DNA from: Siderastrea siderea
Lineage: Eukaryota; Cnidaria; Anthozoa; Scleractinia; Rhizangiidae
Direction: 5' to 3'
Length of the DNA: 64,000 bases
Assembly (NCBI GenBank): GCA_964030785.1
Contig: OZ034975.1
Coordinates: forward strand, 43,076,569-43,140,568
Position 1 is the stretch's first letter. Every line of letters begins with the position of its first letter. This document shows positions 44,328 through 56,447 of this stretch, piece after piece. The notes beneath the pieces were generated by a model, which did no database searches, was not told where the DNA came from, and saw nothing but the letters and a program-made list of their open reading frames with translations. Both the position numbers and the translations under genes were made by a program.

Positions 44328-47300
44328 TGAACTCCCGTTTGAGATCTATCCCATATCTGTTGTACAAATCATGAGCATCTCCATCGCCCAAGGTAGGATC
44401 TGAATTCCCTTTATCACCCTGTTTTAATGCATCCAGTTTACCGTTAATCAGTTCTCCTTGACTTTCATTACTTGAAGTGCTTTGGTCATCTTTGATCTTC
44501 TTTCGCTTCGAGCCTTTACCTTTTTTCTTGGGTTTTAAGATTTTCGGTAGTTTGTTCGAGTCTTCAAGAGTATAGAGCTGAAATCCAGTATCGCTCAGTT
44601 TTTCCGCAGTACTTTTCTTTCGAGAATTTAACGCCAAGTAACCGGTTTCACCTACGACCTGGAGTCCATTCTCCCCGCCGTTTAGTTCGTGGTCCTTGGC
44701 CAATGGTGTGTTGGGATGAAATCCGTCCGGCCCGCGAGAGGAGGACGTTTTTCTTGAAGAGGCAGAGCTTCTTGCTGAAGGAACTGGTGGCATTAGGGAC
44801 TTCTTCCTCTCTCTTGTGCCCTGGTGGATAGGGTCATTATATGTTAAAAATTAATAAAACCTGATTTGGGAATGTTGGAAAAATCCTCAACTTTGATTGG
44901 GTAATAGGGATTAAATGTTTCGAATACGTCTCATAGCTATGGTGATATCAAATGTTTCAAAAGTTAATTTATAAATTTTTGAAAAATACTTGGCATTAGA
45001 TCACTATATGTGATCAAACTGTAAACAAAACGAACAAATTGCCTCACTCGTTAAGTGGTAAGATATCGTGTGTAGCTTTAAAGAACAGAACAAAGTAATC
45101 AAAAGATATTACAAATATACTATCACGCATATACTGTCACGGATGACACAGGGAAGCTGAATTTTCACCAATGTGGCCTGGGTTCGAATCTTGGGTTTGT
45201 TCAGTTGGTTGATCTATCTCGTTGTTCACCGCGGTCAAACGGGCGGGAAAAATAAGAAACGTACTTCAAAGATAAGGGAATTATTTTCACTGTTCAAAGT
45301 TTGATACTTAACTAGTATCCTGTTGATTTACTTAAATGTTTCGAACTTTACTAAAAATGTTCTAAGCGTATTGAAGACGGGAAACGTACTTGTCGGCGCT
45401 ATTTGTAAAAGTAATTTTGTTCAGGTGCGGAACATTTAAATAGCAAAGAAACTCGTTTACTCGGGAGAAATGAAAATATATTTACACTCACCACTATTTT
45501 ATATATCCTTGCTCATGTTTCGACTGCATCGTGAATAAACCTTACGAATTAAAAGGAGAAAACTTCCTCAGACGTTTGACCGCGGTGGAATATTGTTGTT
45601 GGTTCTCAACTCCCGGTTTCGTGCTCCCAGGGTTTTTTCCTTCGGGCTTTCATTCCCCTTCCTCCACAAAAAACGACATTTCTAAACTACAGTTCAATCC
45701 GGAATCAGAGGGCCAAGGGTTGCCATTCAGTGCAACCCCAGTTATTAAACAAACAAAGTAGATTAATTGTACTTTAAATCGAAAACATATGGCAGGGTCT
45801 CAAAGGGTTTTAGGGCTCCAAGGGTCCGGGGTTAAAAAAAAAATGAACGGCTTCCGGAACAATTGTGGCTCTAACTACCGGCTCAATCGCTACCCTCCAT
45901 GGCACCATTTAGTCCGAATGAGCATTTTTGTCAGAGCTCTAAGTTGAACTGAGTGGCCTCGATCTCAGGCTCCCCGAAAAAAATTTCAGGACTCCAGAGC
46001 TCCAAAGAACCCTCCGTTTAGGACCCTGATAAGGCACCACCGAACCTCTGGCTTGCGTAATTTTAAAATTTTAGTTTGTTTGTTTTCTCTTTGTGATATT
46101 CTTTTCCGGATTACGGTAATCGTTGAATTATTTATTTATGAGTCGTTTCAACTTCTTCGCAGCTGTTTAAAGTGTTTGATACTTCTCAGTCTCTGGATGA
46201 TCTTAAAACATGCTCTCAACCCAAGAGCAACAATACGGAGTCCAACAATTTTTTCAATATTTATCTGATCCTACTGGCGGACAAAACTGGAAACATTTTG
46301 ATTGCATGTGACCGTGAATCTACGTAAAGTTAAGTGATTTCACATGTTCCTTCTGTCAAGACTAATTACACGAACCAATTAAGAGCTTACGTACTAAAGC
46401 CACGACAATACCGTAAGCGGAACCTTGAATCTGTCTGACAACAGAACGAATATGAAAGTTTAAGATGCTAGCTCTTTAAATAAATTGTTCCAAAATCGTT
46501 TACCAGGCTCATTGGTCAGAAACTTTTAAGAGAGGAGGGCCATAGTAATTTATCTAACTGGATTGTAGGCACCAGAACTTAACGTTTTCATATTTGCCTG
46601 TTGCATTATAGTTTTCGAACTTAATGAATTATGTAGGGAAAAAACAAAACCACATTAACTGTATGCGAAACTACTGTTGGAAACAATTCTCTTTGTAATA
46701 TCTAATGTCCTCATTGGGTTATCTGACACTGAAAACATAATCTCCTAAATTATCAAAACAGCTTCAGGCAATTGACATAGTTAAAAATAACTTTCTTAAA
46801 ACTTGCATTCCATACGAAGTGTTGTGATTTTATCATATGCAAATAAAACCAAGGTTTTCAAGAGCTCGAAAACTATTCGTGACTGCATTAGTTCACCTAA
46901 AACTCGATTTCTGGCTCGAGGAAATTAGTTCGAGAGACTGTCAGCTCCAGAGTCGAACGTTTAGTCGTGTTAATGCGACTGAAAGTTTTGTCCCATAGCA
47001 TGGAGTCTAAGACTACGTGTAGTGCCGTGACCATTCGAATGGTTCAAATGAAAGCTATTGAGCAGTACTTTCCTGTGGCCTACTTGTTATTTATGCTGTA
47101 AAAAGTGGTTCTGGCCTTTAAGTCTGTCGATGAAATCCTAAAGTGTAACCATTCAAATAAAAGCTACAACTGTATCTAGCAGTTAACTTTTCCGTGGTAT
47201 GTACAAGTTGTTTTTTTAACTTTCGTGTCTGTGGACGAAATCCTAAAGTGTGGCCATTCAAATGGGCTTAAGAGCTGTTGAGTAGTACTTTTTTGTGGTG

Positions 47301-47517
47301 CTGAATTTGTTCTTTGTACAGTTTTTCCCTTTGGAGGCAAAAGCTTCAAACTGAAACTTTTGACACACTCACTGACCTGACTTCCATCTTCAAAGCGTCC
47401 AAACCTCGAATGAAGTTTAGCTGTCAGTCCTTGACAGACGACACTACCCTCATCTTCATCCTCCTTTGCCACGAGCTGAAATATCGGTGGCACGCTAGCA
47501 ACAGAAATCTTCTTCAT
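44328..47517 (-). CDS. Unrecognised basic, low-complexity protein gene (two exons seen)
   Basis: Exon 1 (47377-47517) opens with ATG in a good context and encodes about 47 residues, ending at a strong donor GTCAGTGAG. An earlier in-frame ATG at 47622 would add 35. Exon 2 (44328-44820) follows an acceptor CCACCAG in the same phase and encodes about 164 residues. These include a Ser-rich stretch, TGFQLYTLEDSNKLPKIL and a Lys-rich KPKKKGKGSKRKK that could be a nuclear localisation signal. It ends at GTAAGTTG; without splicing it would stop at 44272. I do not recognise the family. The 3' end is uncertain; a 56-bp intron to 44272 would give a stop at once. Confidence 0.45.
45150..45775 (+). mobile_element. 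SINE split by another element
   Basis: The left part (45150-45226) has CACCAATGTGGCCTGGGTTC. The right part (45588-45775) has GTTGGTTCTCAACTCC and CACAAAAAACGACA. Both match the SINE at 31605 in order. The piece at 45227-45587 separates them. Confidence 0.55.
45227..45587. mobile_element. Inverted-repeat element inside the SINE
   Basis: The ends CACCGCGGTCAAACG and CGTTTGACCGCGGTG are a perfect 15-bp inverted repeat. No target duplication is obvious. Confidence 0.65.
47025..47290 (+). repeat. Dispersed repeat, tandem copies
   Basis: Three imperfect copies of a unit containing GTGGACGAAATCCTAAAGTG, CCATTCAAATG and GAGCAGTACTTTCCTGTGG. Further copies lie at 28095-28180, 49240-49400 and 55930-56130. 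Confidence 0.65.
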
Positions 47518-49645
47518 GTTGCCGCAACTTAACAAGAAGTTTTTGAAGTTTGAACGACTTTGTACGAATTTGGTTCCCACAGTCGAAGCGAACTGACCCA
47601 AGAACTTTAAGAATGCGCACAATCCTTTTTGCCTTCGCAGTTGGTGACGATACTCTTACCAATGAAAGTCCAATATAATTATAGAGTTTGCTGTTTTGAA
47701 ACCCAAACTCTCAAGTACTTTGTATGCATATTAATTTTTAGATGGTACTGGAGTCGACCTAAAATAGAACTCTTATCTTTGGGATCAAAAACTTTCTTTC
47801 ACGCTCACTTGCGAAAAAAATAAAAATAAAAACCTTGTACATAATAATTCCATCGAAAATTAGTTTAGCCGTAGTTAAGAACACAAAAGAGAAAATCCAA
47901 TTGCGTCATGCCTGCGTTAATAGGAGTGAAACAAGAAAGAAAACACAATTGCAAGAGCAATTAACAACGGCGCTCAATTTAGGTTGTTTTGAAAAGCGAG
48001 TTCATTGCGAAACGGCAGTGTGCAATATAGTGCCTGCAGGGGGTGTTTGGTTATTAAAAACGCTAACAAGAAACTCATGGTTAAGCCAGGTTGAATACAA
48101 ATTAGCTGGTTAATTGACTTTAGAAAGAAAAGTATTTTTTTGTTCTTTGATTGCCTTAATCGCACGCAATTCAAGAAGCTTTGAAATTATCCGATTATGA
48201 ATAAAAGAAGTTCACCTGTCATTTGCACGTGACGTCGAGATTATGTTTGGTTACGTAAACTGACATAAAGAACACAAGGAGTTGAAGCACTCGGTCGCTG
48301 CCGTTGCCGTAAGTTGCAAATTGCACGACTGATTTCGTACACTCGATCAACAATTGACAGTGGCCAATTTTTTTTAAAGGAAGTATTAAACGCCAAAAAC
48401 GTAGCGCGCTCGAAACGCCAGCCTGTGCAAATTGATTTTTCCATTTCATATTGTCAATTTCTTGCCTAGTTTCTGTACGGCCGTTTTTCCCGGCCTTCAC
48501 GGTCAATTCGTTTCGGTGACGGACCACGTAACCCAAAACAGATAGACCGCGGCAAACTATAGAGGCCCAGGATGTAAACAAGTTAAAACCGTACGGCCGG
48601 ACGCTGGTTAAGGATGTGGGTTCTGAGCACGTTCAAAACGAGGGAAGGAACGTTCCTTTGCGTTCACCCTCGCGAGGCACAAAGAGGCTGGGCTCAGCCA
48701 TCGTCTCGGGGGCTGCAAAGATGGCATCGACGGTCAGGTACGTTTGGACAAAATTTTTTACTAATTCCTCCAGTTATATAACTCAAGACTTACGACAGTT
48801 GCGCTATTAAATAAAAACGTTTTTTCAAACTGGTCAAAAATTTCTCAATTTCTTACTCGAACATTTCCGCTACACAGTTTATTCAACTTTTGACAATTAT
48901 AACTCAACCTGGTTCCCAGGGCCCTTTCTATTCTTCCTGGAGTCATGAAGAGAAAGGGCCCTGGGACAAGGTTAGTTATTTCAGTCGGTTACCAAACAAC
49001 CGTTGCCAAGGAGATTGAAAGAGGGGTTTCTTAATAAGAGAACGTAAAACACCATTCATTTATTAGTCAAATATGAGGCCACTTTGCAACTTCTCATGAA
49101 TTTTTTATTTCAATTTCTTCGAATAAAAGATTTGTCACTTCTTCATTGGATAGACTACGTTACATAGTCGAACACGGTTCCGTAGCATGAGGCAACCAAG
49201 ATGTTCCTTAACTTTATGCTAAGTCTAAAATTGGGGTCGCAGGTGTTGATAACAACCACTCAAATGAAAGCTACCCAGGAGTACTCCCCTGAGATGCTAT
49301 TTAGTATGTTGCACGAGGTGGTGCAAACGTTTGAAGTCTGTGTATGAAATCCAAAGATGTGACGATTTAGTCATAAGTCCCAAAACAGTATTTTCCTGTG
49401 CTGTTGCCCGCTTTTCATTATTCTATAAGGTAAACATATCACCAAATTTGTCTTATTATTACTCCCAGGGCAGTTTGACTTTACTCTCGCGGACAAAAGG
49501 GAACTTTCCTCTCATTACTGGCACAAATTAAAAAACATTCCTCTCAGCCTTGGCACGTTATTCTCTAATTTAACGTCCGGATCGAGGCCAAGTCAGCGTC
49601 TAAGGAACAAATAACTCCCTCTTCCCCTTAGAGGGTAACACTTAA

Positions 49646-49849
49646 TCCTTTTAGCTACAATATCAACACGCATGTTCTCCTTACTGTTCTTCATATATTT
49701 CTTTTGGTACTAGTTGGGAGAATTTGCTTGAACATCAAGACACCTCAGCTTTAACGACCATTTCCTTAATTCTCATGACCTGTATGTTTGATCAAGTAAC
49801 GATACTGTAAGGAGAAATTAGACGCTTGTCACTATTGGGGCTTAAAGGG
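49646..49849. mobile_element. TTAA-flanked piggyBac-like short element
   Basis: TTAA at 49642-49645 and 49850-49853. The ends resemble CCTTTTAGC and CCCTTTAAGCCCC. The other copy is at 59135; both share CAACACGCAT and TTTGATCAAGTA. Confidence 0.7.
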
Positions 49850-49854
49850 TTAAA

Positions 49855-50130
49855 GGCGCGGTTACGAGGCAATTTTTCCCGCAACTTGAAAGGCAATGTT
49901 GACAAGAGCATCGCAAGGAAAGTTGCATGTTACAAGCAGCAACGTATCTTGCAAACTGACTTTGAAGACCAGTCTACTTTACTTGCAACTCGCAACGCAA
50001 TTTTTCGTTGCGAGACGCCGGAGACGCGAAAAGAGGATGTTACACCAGCAGTTTTATTTCGTCTGCAACTTGTCTCGCAACGGCGTTGCGTGACAAGTTG
50101 CAGGAAAAACTGCACCGTGTAATAGCGCCT
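49855..50130. mobile_element. Foldback element rich in TTGCAAC/CTCGCAAC
   Basis: The left end AGGCGCGGTTACGAGGCAAT is mirrored at the right (rc AGGCGCTATTACACGGTGCA). It abuts the preceding TTAA element. Confidence 0.55.
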
Positions 50131-50292
50131 GTAGAACAGTCACGTGGTCAAATTACGGCCTAGTGAGCACCGTCATTTTATCGTTAACCTTTTTATGGGG
50201 ACGAAAAGATAAGCTCCTTTGGCGAATTATTAAAACACTTTGAACAAGTTCCTCTTTGATGAACAGTACCGGCAAGTCGTCCTCTTACTTAA

Positions 50293-50527
50293 AGGAACTA
50301 TGTCACGGTATTTTCATTCACTTTGCTGATGTGAAAAAAATTATTTTCTCATTGAGGGAAACCTCCCAATAATAGTTTCCTAAGGTAGAAAAACACCAAA
50401 GAAGTAATAATAAACCAAAACTAAACAAGGATGGTTACAAATGAGGGAGATTAAGACGGATTACGAATGACAAACTTGAAAAAACTTGCCAGCTTTTTCA
50501 AGATGCAGTATCCGTGACGTAGCTCCT
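50293..50527. mobile_element. TTAA-flanked element, third member of the 16357 family
   Basis: TTAA at 50289-50292 and 50528-50531. The ends AGGAACTATGTCACGG and CCGTGACGTAGCTCC are inverted repeats. Shorter than the other copies. Confidence 0.6.
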
Positions 50528-50891
50528 TTAACCTCTGGGCGAAGGCTAAGGCACCTAGGGTATACAGTTGCACCCTTCCATCCTTCAGAAGGCACACTTT
50601 TGAAAACGCGGTCTAAGAACAACAACATGGTCGAACTCCATTGGTAGAAGTTGTCACCGTAATCTTCACCATTACCCTCCGTTTAGGGGCGGAAGGATAA
50701 GTTACCTATTGACGCACACTTCACAAATTCCTCTTGGACAGTTAAACGTCGTCCTGTTATTCAACCTCTGAGTGACGGCTGTGATAGCATCCAAGGCACA
50801 AAGTACCATTCCTCTACCCCCTGGACGGTAACACGTTTGACAGCCTGGTCTAAGAACAGTCACGTGATCGACCATCGTCGAATGAACTTCT

Positions 50892-53800
50892 TTAATAGAA
50901 GTCATCCTCGTCATCATCATTATCATCGATGTCGTCATCTATTCCCGTCACCATTGTCCAGGGTTTGCTTTTGTTAGCGTTATTGTCTCCGTCATTTTCA
51001 AGACCTTTCAGCGCCATTATATCACCTTCGGCAAGGTCTTCGTCCTCGTCGAAATCATCCTCGTACAAACTGAGGAAGAAAGCAGACAAGTCACAACACG
51101 ACACTTAGTTAACGAGGCTACAAAATTAGCCTATGGACAGGCTTCTCATTCGCAGGCTAATACAAAATCACAAAACGACAAATAGAGCGGTTTTCAAATG
51201 AGTGTCGTAAAATCAAAACCGAAGTAATTACCCCAGCCAATCACAACAAACACAAATTACCCAATGAACCAATCAGAACTCGAAGCAAATACATGTAACC
51301 AGCACCAAACGCGGGAAAACGCGTGCGAGCAAGTCGCGATTGGTTCGAGTTTTACTTCTGATTGGTGGAGAAAGTGGCGCAAAATTTTTCAACCAATCAC
51401 AGAGCGAAGTAAAGCAAAACCAAAGCAAAACGCAGTGTGGTGACTCTTTTATTTTCATTTTATACAGTGAAAGGTTGGTAGATATGATGTTGTGCACGAG
51501 TTTATACTGAAAGCTTCTTAATTTATTTTCAACGGTGACTCTAAGAGGAAGTTCGTAGACATCCTTTACGTTTGACACAAGATTTCTTAGTGTGATTTCA
51601 ACAATTGGGGGAGAGAAGGACCTTTCCGTAAGCATCAAACGGGCTTTTTTTTGTGGAAACCATGTCATCGCTATTAGAAACAGCCTTTGAGAGTTCGCTA
51701 ACACCACAGACAATGTTGCTCGTGATTTCATTTTTCCACGCTTTAGGGATAGCAGCAAGAACGCCAGCGTAGTCGAGGAAAGTGCATCGAACGCTGAATT
51801 TGCGTTTAAAACTTTCGAAAGAAAGGAATTGGTCGTGATTGTCGAGGAGATCAGACATTTTTAAAATGTCTTTTTTAACCCATGTTGTGTAATATATCGT
51901 CTTACCATTTGTTTTTATAAACCGGTTGTTCCATAAAAATTCTTGTTTGAATTCGTTTGCATTTAGCGGTTCTTTGAAATTCAGATCTTGCCACACCCTT
52001 AGAATATTTTTTAGAAAGGTGGTAAATTATTGAGGTTCAGTAATTTTAGGTCGAAATTACATTGAAATAGGAAAGCTCCTCCGACTTTGCTTAATAAGGA
52101 ATCAAGATGGGCACACCAGTGACTGCCGGCCGATTCGCAATAACGATTTACCCAGGTAAACTTGAGAGATTTTACAACATCCTCGAAGTTAATCATATTT
52201 AAACCGCCTTTGCAGACTGGGCCAATCAACGTTTTTCTTTTAATTTAATCAGGTTTGAAATTCCAGATAAAGGAGATGGTGCTGTTGACCTCTTTAACGA
52301 ATTCGGCAGGAACGTTTAAGACGGAGCAGCAGTAAACAAGTTTGGCGATTGCTAAAAAAAAAAAAAAAAAAAAAGTAAAGCAAAACCAAAGCAAAACGCG
52401 AATTACTTTCGACACTCAAATGAAAACCGCTCTAATATGGAGCGTTGGTGGATCACATTACTCATTTTTTTTTTATCCAATGAAAACGTAGAAGAGAAGA
52501 CCATAAACCATCAAGAAACGAGGATTATTAAGAATGAGGAAGACTGAGACAGATTGCGAACGATAAACATTGTGCTTTCGGTTTAGGAAAGGGACGAAAC
52601 CTTTCATTAGGAGAAAGAAACCAAAAAACAGTTTACTAACGTGGAATAAAGTCAAAAATGTGATAATAAACCATGAAAACAATAGTTTAAAAGTTACGAA
52701 AACTTCAACTGTCATAGCTCGGGGAAAAGATAAAAAGGGCAGGAAAATGTGTAATCGATACGCGGAACAACGCGTGCAACACCGGTTCTTTGCTTCTGAA
52801 TGGATTAAACAGCAGCACGTTTGCTCTGATAGGTCAGAGTTCATTGCACGCTTTTAGAAACAATTGTAAAGCATCGTTTGACCTCGACTTGTGATTGGTT
52901 TATTGCACTTAGACCCTGCAAGGCACGTGTCTCCCGCCGGCACGTCACGTAAACTTACCCTTCCGTCTGTTCATTGGCTCCTTCTTCAGCCACTAGCAAG
53001 TCATATTCTTCTTGTGCGTATCTCTCCCAGTCTGTCGGCTGATTCTCATCACTGTCTTGCAAATCCTTAGAAAATAATAACAAAACAAATGAACTCAATT
53101 CAAATCAACAGATTAGATAGATTGATTGACTGTGATTGACCGAATGCTGGCAAAACATGTTCCATCTCTCACAAGTAAACGAGAAAAGGAGTGTGTGCAG
53201 AATAATGAAGGAATAAGGAAAATTTTAACAATTCTCTTCATTGTCAATGCGGTTGTTATTGTACCGTACGATGGCTGATTTTAACTTGTCTAAGCGAGAT
53301 GGTTTTCTGAGAAGTGCTGACAATATCACCATCACAGTAACCACCGACATTGGACCACTGACTCAAGATATGATTTCACTCGTGTTTCAGGAAAAAAGCT
53401 TAAGAACTCAGCTTAGTACTTAGGCCTTCTCTCTTGCCTTATTGTCCGCACAATGCCTGGTGCGGGATGGGTGTTACGTCTGTGACGTCACCAAAGTAGC
53501 ACTCTTCCTCCGATTTACTGTTTTTCCAGTACCTTCAGAATGTAATTTCTTTTAGAGTGTCTAGTTACTTTGTGAAAATTCCGGTGCCCTTCCTGTGAAA
53601 CGGAGCCCTCAAGTCAGCGTTTGGGAGACTAAAGCAATGGCAAAACCGCGAAATTAAGACACTTTTCTCCACTTTTCCCTTGAATCACGACAATTAGTAC
53701 TCGCGAAATACAGCTCCCAGCTCCCAAATTTTTGCGAAATTAAGTTGGCGCGAAAATTAGTAAGGTAGTCTATTGCTTGTATCTTCTTCTCGTGTAGTTC

Positions 53801-56405
53801 ACCAGTGGTTTGTATGGTGTAGACAGCCGTTGGCATGGGTACAGTGTTGTTTGCGTTAAGTTTAGTAGTCCAGCTTTGTTGGAAAACATATCAAAAAAAT
53901 CTTGGCATACCCTAGCTGCAGCGAAAGGATCTCTCTGCTCGAACTCCAGGTATTTATCCAGGTTGAAGAATGTGTTGAAGAAAATGTGAGCCAATTTGCA
54001 GTTCTTCAGGTCACTTAATTTCACACAGCCTAAAAGGTAAAAGAAAAAGGAAACATATATTACAAAACAAAAACAAAAGAAAACAAACAAACAAACAAAA
54101 TTGTTAACTTAAACTTTTGGTTGTCATGCTACCACTAGTCCCGGACTCAATTTTCTTCCCTTTTTATCTGATTACCGTTATGTTAAGGATTAAACGATAC
54201 AGGTCGCTCATCAAGGCTGCCTGTTATTAATATAACAGGGTTCTCTAGCGTGAAGCAATGAAGCTCGAGTAGGAGTATTACTACTCCCCCCACCCCCCCT
54301 AGATGGGATGCCAGTCCATCACAGGATACCCAGCATAAAGTGACTAGAAGTATTACTACTTCCCCCTGCATGGGATGCTAGTCCATCACAGGATACCCAG
54401 CATAAAGTGACTAGGAGTATTACTACTCCCCCCTGGATGGGATGCTAGTCCATCACAGGATACCCAGCATAAAGTGACTAGGAGTATTACTACTCCCCCC
54501 TGGATGGGATGCTAGTCCATCACAGGATACCCAGCATAAAGTGACTAGGAGTATTACTACTCCCCCCTGGATGGGATGCTAGTCCATCACAGGATACCCA
54601 GCATAAAGTGACTAGGAGTATTACTACTCCCCCCTGGATGGGATGCTAGTCCATCACAGGATACCCAGCATAAAGTGACTAGGAGTATTACTACTTCCCC
54701 CTGCATGGGATGCTAGTCCATCACAGGATACCCAGCATAAAGTGACTAGAAGTATTACTACTTCCCCCTGCATGGGATGCTTGTCCATCACAGGATACCC
54801 AGCATAAAGTGACTAGGAGTATTACTACTCGTCCTGCATGGGATGCTAGTCCATCACAGGATACCCAGCATAAGGTGACTAGGAGTATTACTACTACCCC
54901 CTGGATGGGATACTAGTCCATCACAGGATACCCAGCATAAAGTGACTAGGAGTACATCTACTCCCCACTGGATGACATAAACACAACATAACATGAACTT
55001 TATTTTAACACAAATTTAGAGTAGCCAGAAAGGCTAATACCTTCGTGTAACAAAAGAAGTGAAAACAAAGAAAAAAGAAAAAAAAAAGAAACCTATTTAC
55101 ATTACAAATATCTAAAATAATTATCTAAGATTTTACAGTGTTCATTGAAAAGAGACTGTTTTCACAAGACGTTTAAAACTAGTTAGAGTACATTCTCTTC
55201 TCATATTATCCGGTAATGAGATGCTAGTCCATCACAGTACCCAAAATAAAGTGACTAGGAGTATTACTACTTCCCCCTGGATGGGATGCTAGTCCATCAC
55301 AGGATACTCAGTATAAAGTGACTAGGAGTATTACTACTTCCCCCTGGATGGGATGCTTGTCCATCACAGGATACCCAGAATAAAGTGACTAGGAGTATTA
55401 CTACTTCCCCCTGGATGGGATGCTAGTCCATCACAGGATACCCAGCATAAAGTAACTAGGAGTATTACTACTCCCCCTGGATGGGATGCTAGTCTATCAC
55501 AGGATTACCCCCCCCCCCCCACCACCACCACCATCAACATTTCGTTAGGAATTTATACGCCTTGGAAGATAGAGACAATGTGGAGTAAAGTATCTTGTTT
55601 AAGGAAACAACACATCGACCACTACTCCACTGCGTTCTTTATCTCATAATAGTTGTTTAAAAACAAATTCTCTCAGTCTACATTTTCACAAGGCTACAAT
55701 ACCATCCTTACCTGACACTTTGGGCTTAACCATGTCCAACATCTAAAAAAAGAAAAGAATGCATCAATAAAGTTAATTGCGATCTGTTGAAGGCCGTCCC
55801 TACCCCTCCTTGTTTATTAACCATTTTATCTTTGCTGCTGAAAAATCATTACTTTCAGGAATGTCAAGCGGATTTCTGCACCGTTTATACACTAACCCTT
55901 CAAGGGTGTTCAAACCATGATTCAGGGCAAGTGTTCCTACCTTTTGAGACTTTTGAGTCTGTGGATGAAATCCTGAAGTGTGACCACTCAAATGAAAGCT
56001 ACATGTACTGAGCAGTACTTTCCTGTGGTGCGGTTTATTATGATGTACAAGGTGGCTATAACTTTGAGAGTGTGGATGAATCCTGGAGTGTGACCATTCA
56101 ACTGAAAGCTGTTGAGGAGTACTTTGTTAGTGCAAATTTCCATGTGAGCACAAAAATCATGGCTGGCAAATGCCACATTGTTGTCAACTGTGTGGAAACT
56201 AGCCTTATAAGGAGAACACAACAGCATCTAATCTCATACTGCATACCTGACAAAGGCAGTCTTCAAACACCATCGTCTCAATACCAAGAGCATCCATTTT
56301 AGATACTTGCTCAGTGTAAAAATATTCTAACTCGTACATAGACAAAACACCATCACCATCCAGATCCATACAACGGAACCAGTACTCAATACTGGAAAGG
56401 GATGG

Positions 56406-56447
<42 letters not shown>

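Larger units (their letters stand above)
47518..50891. other. Intergenic region between the unknown gene and the PP2A gene
   Basis: It contains an inverted-repeat hairpin at 48906-48970, a dispersed repeat at 49240, and elements at 49646, 49855 and 50293. The 120-residue frame at 48219-48581 has no recognisable domain or splice support. The part next to 50892 is probably the PP2A 3' untranslated region. Confidence 0.5.

Noticed and set aside
48219..48581. 120-codon minus-strand frame as a gene or 5' exon of the unknown gene
   Set aside because: No recognisable domain and no convincing splice sites in the needed phase.
54240..55500. CRISPR-like array
   Set aside because: Units are directly adjacent with no unique spacers; it is an ordinary satellite in an animal intron.
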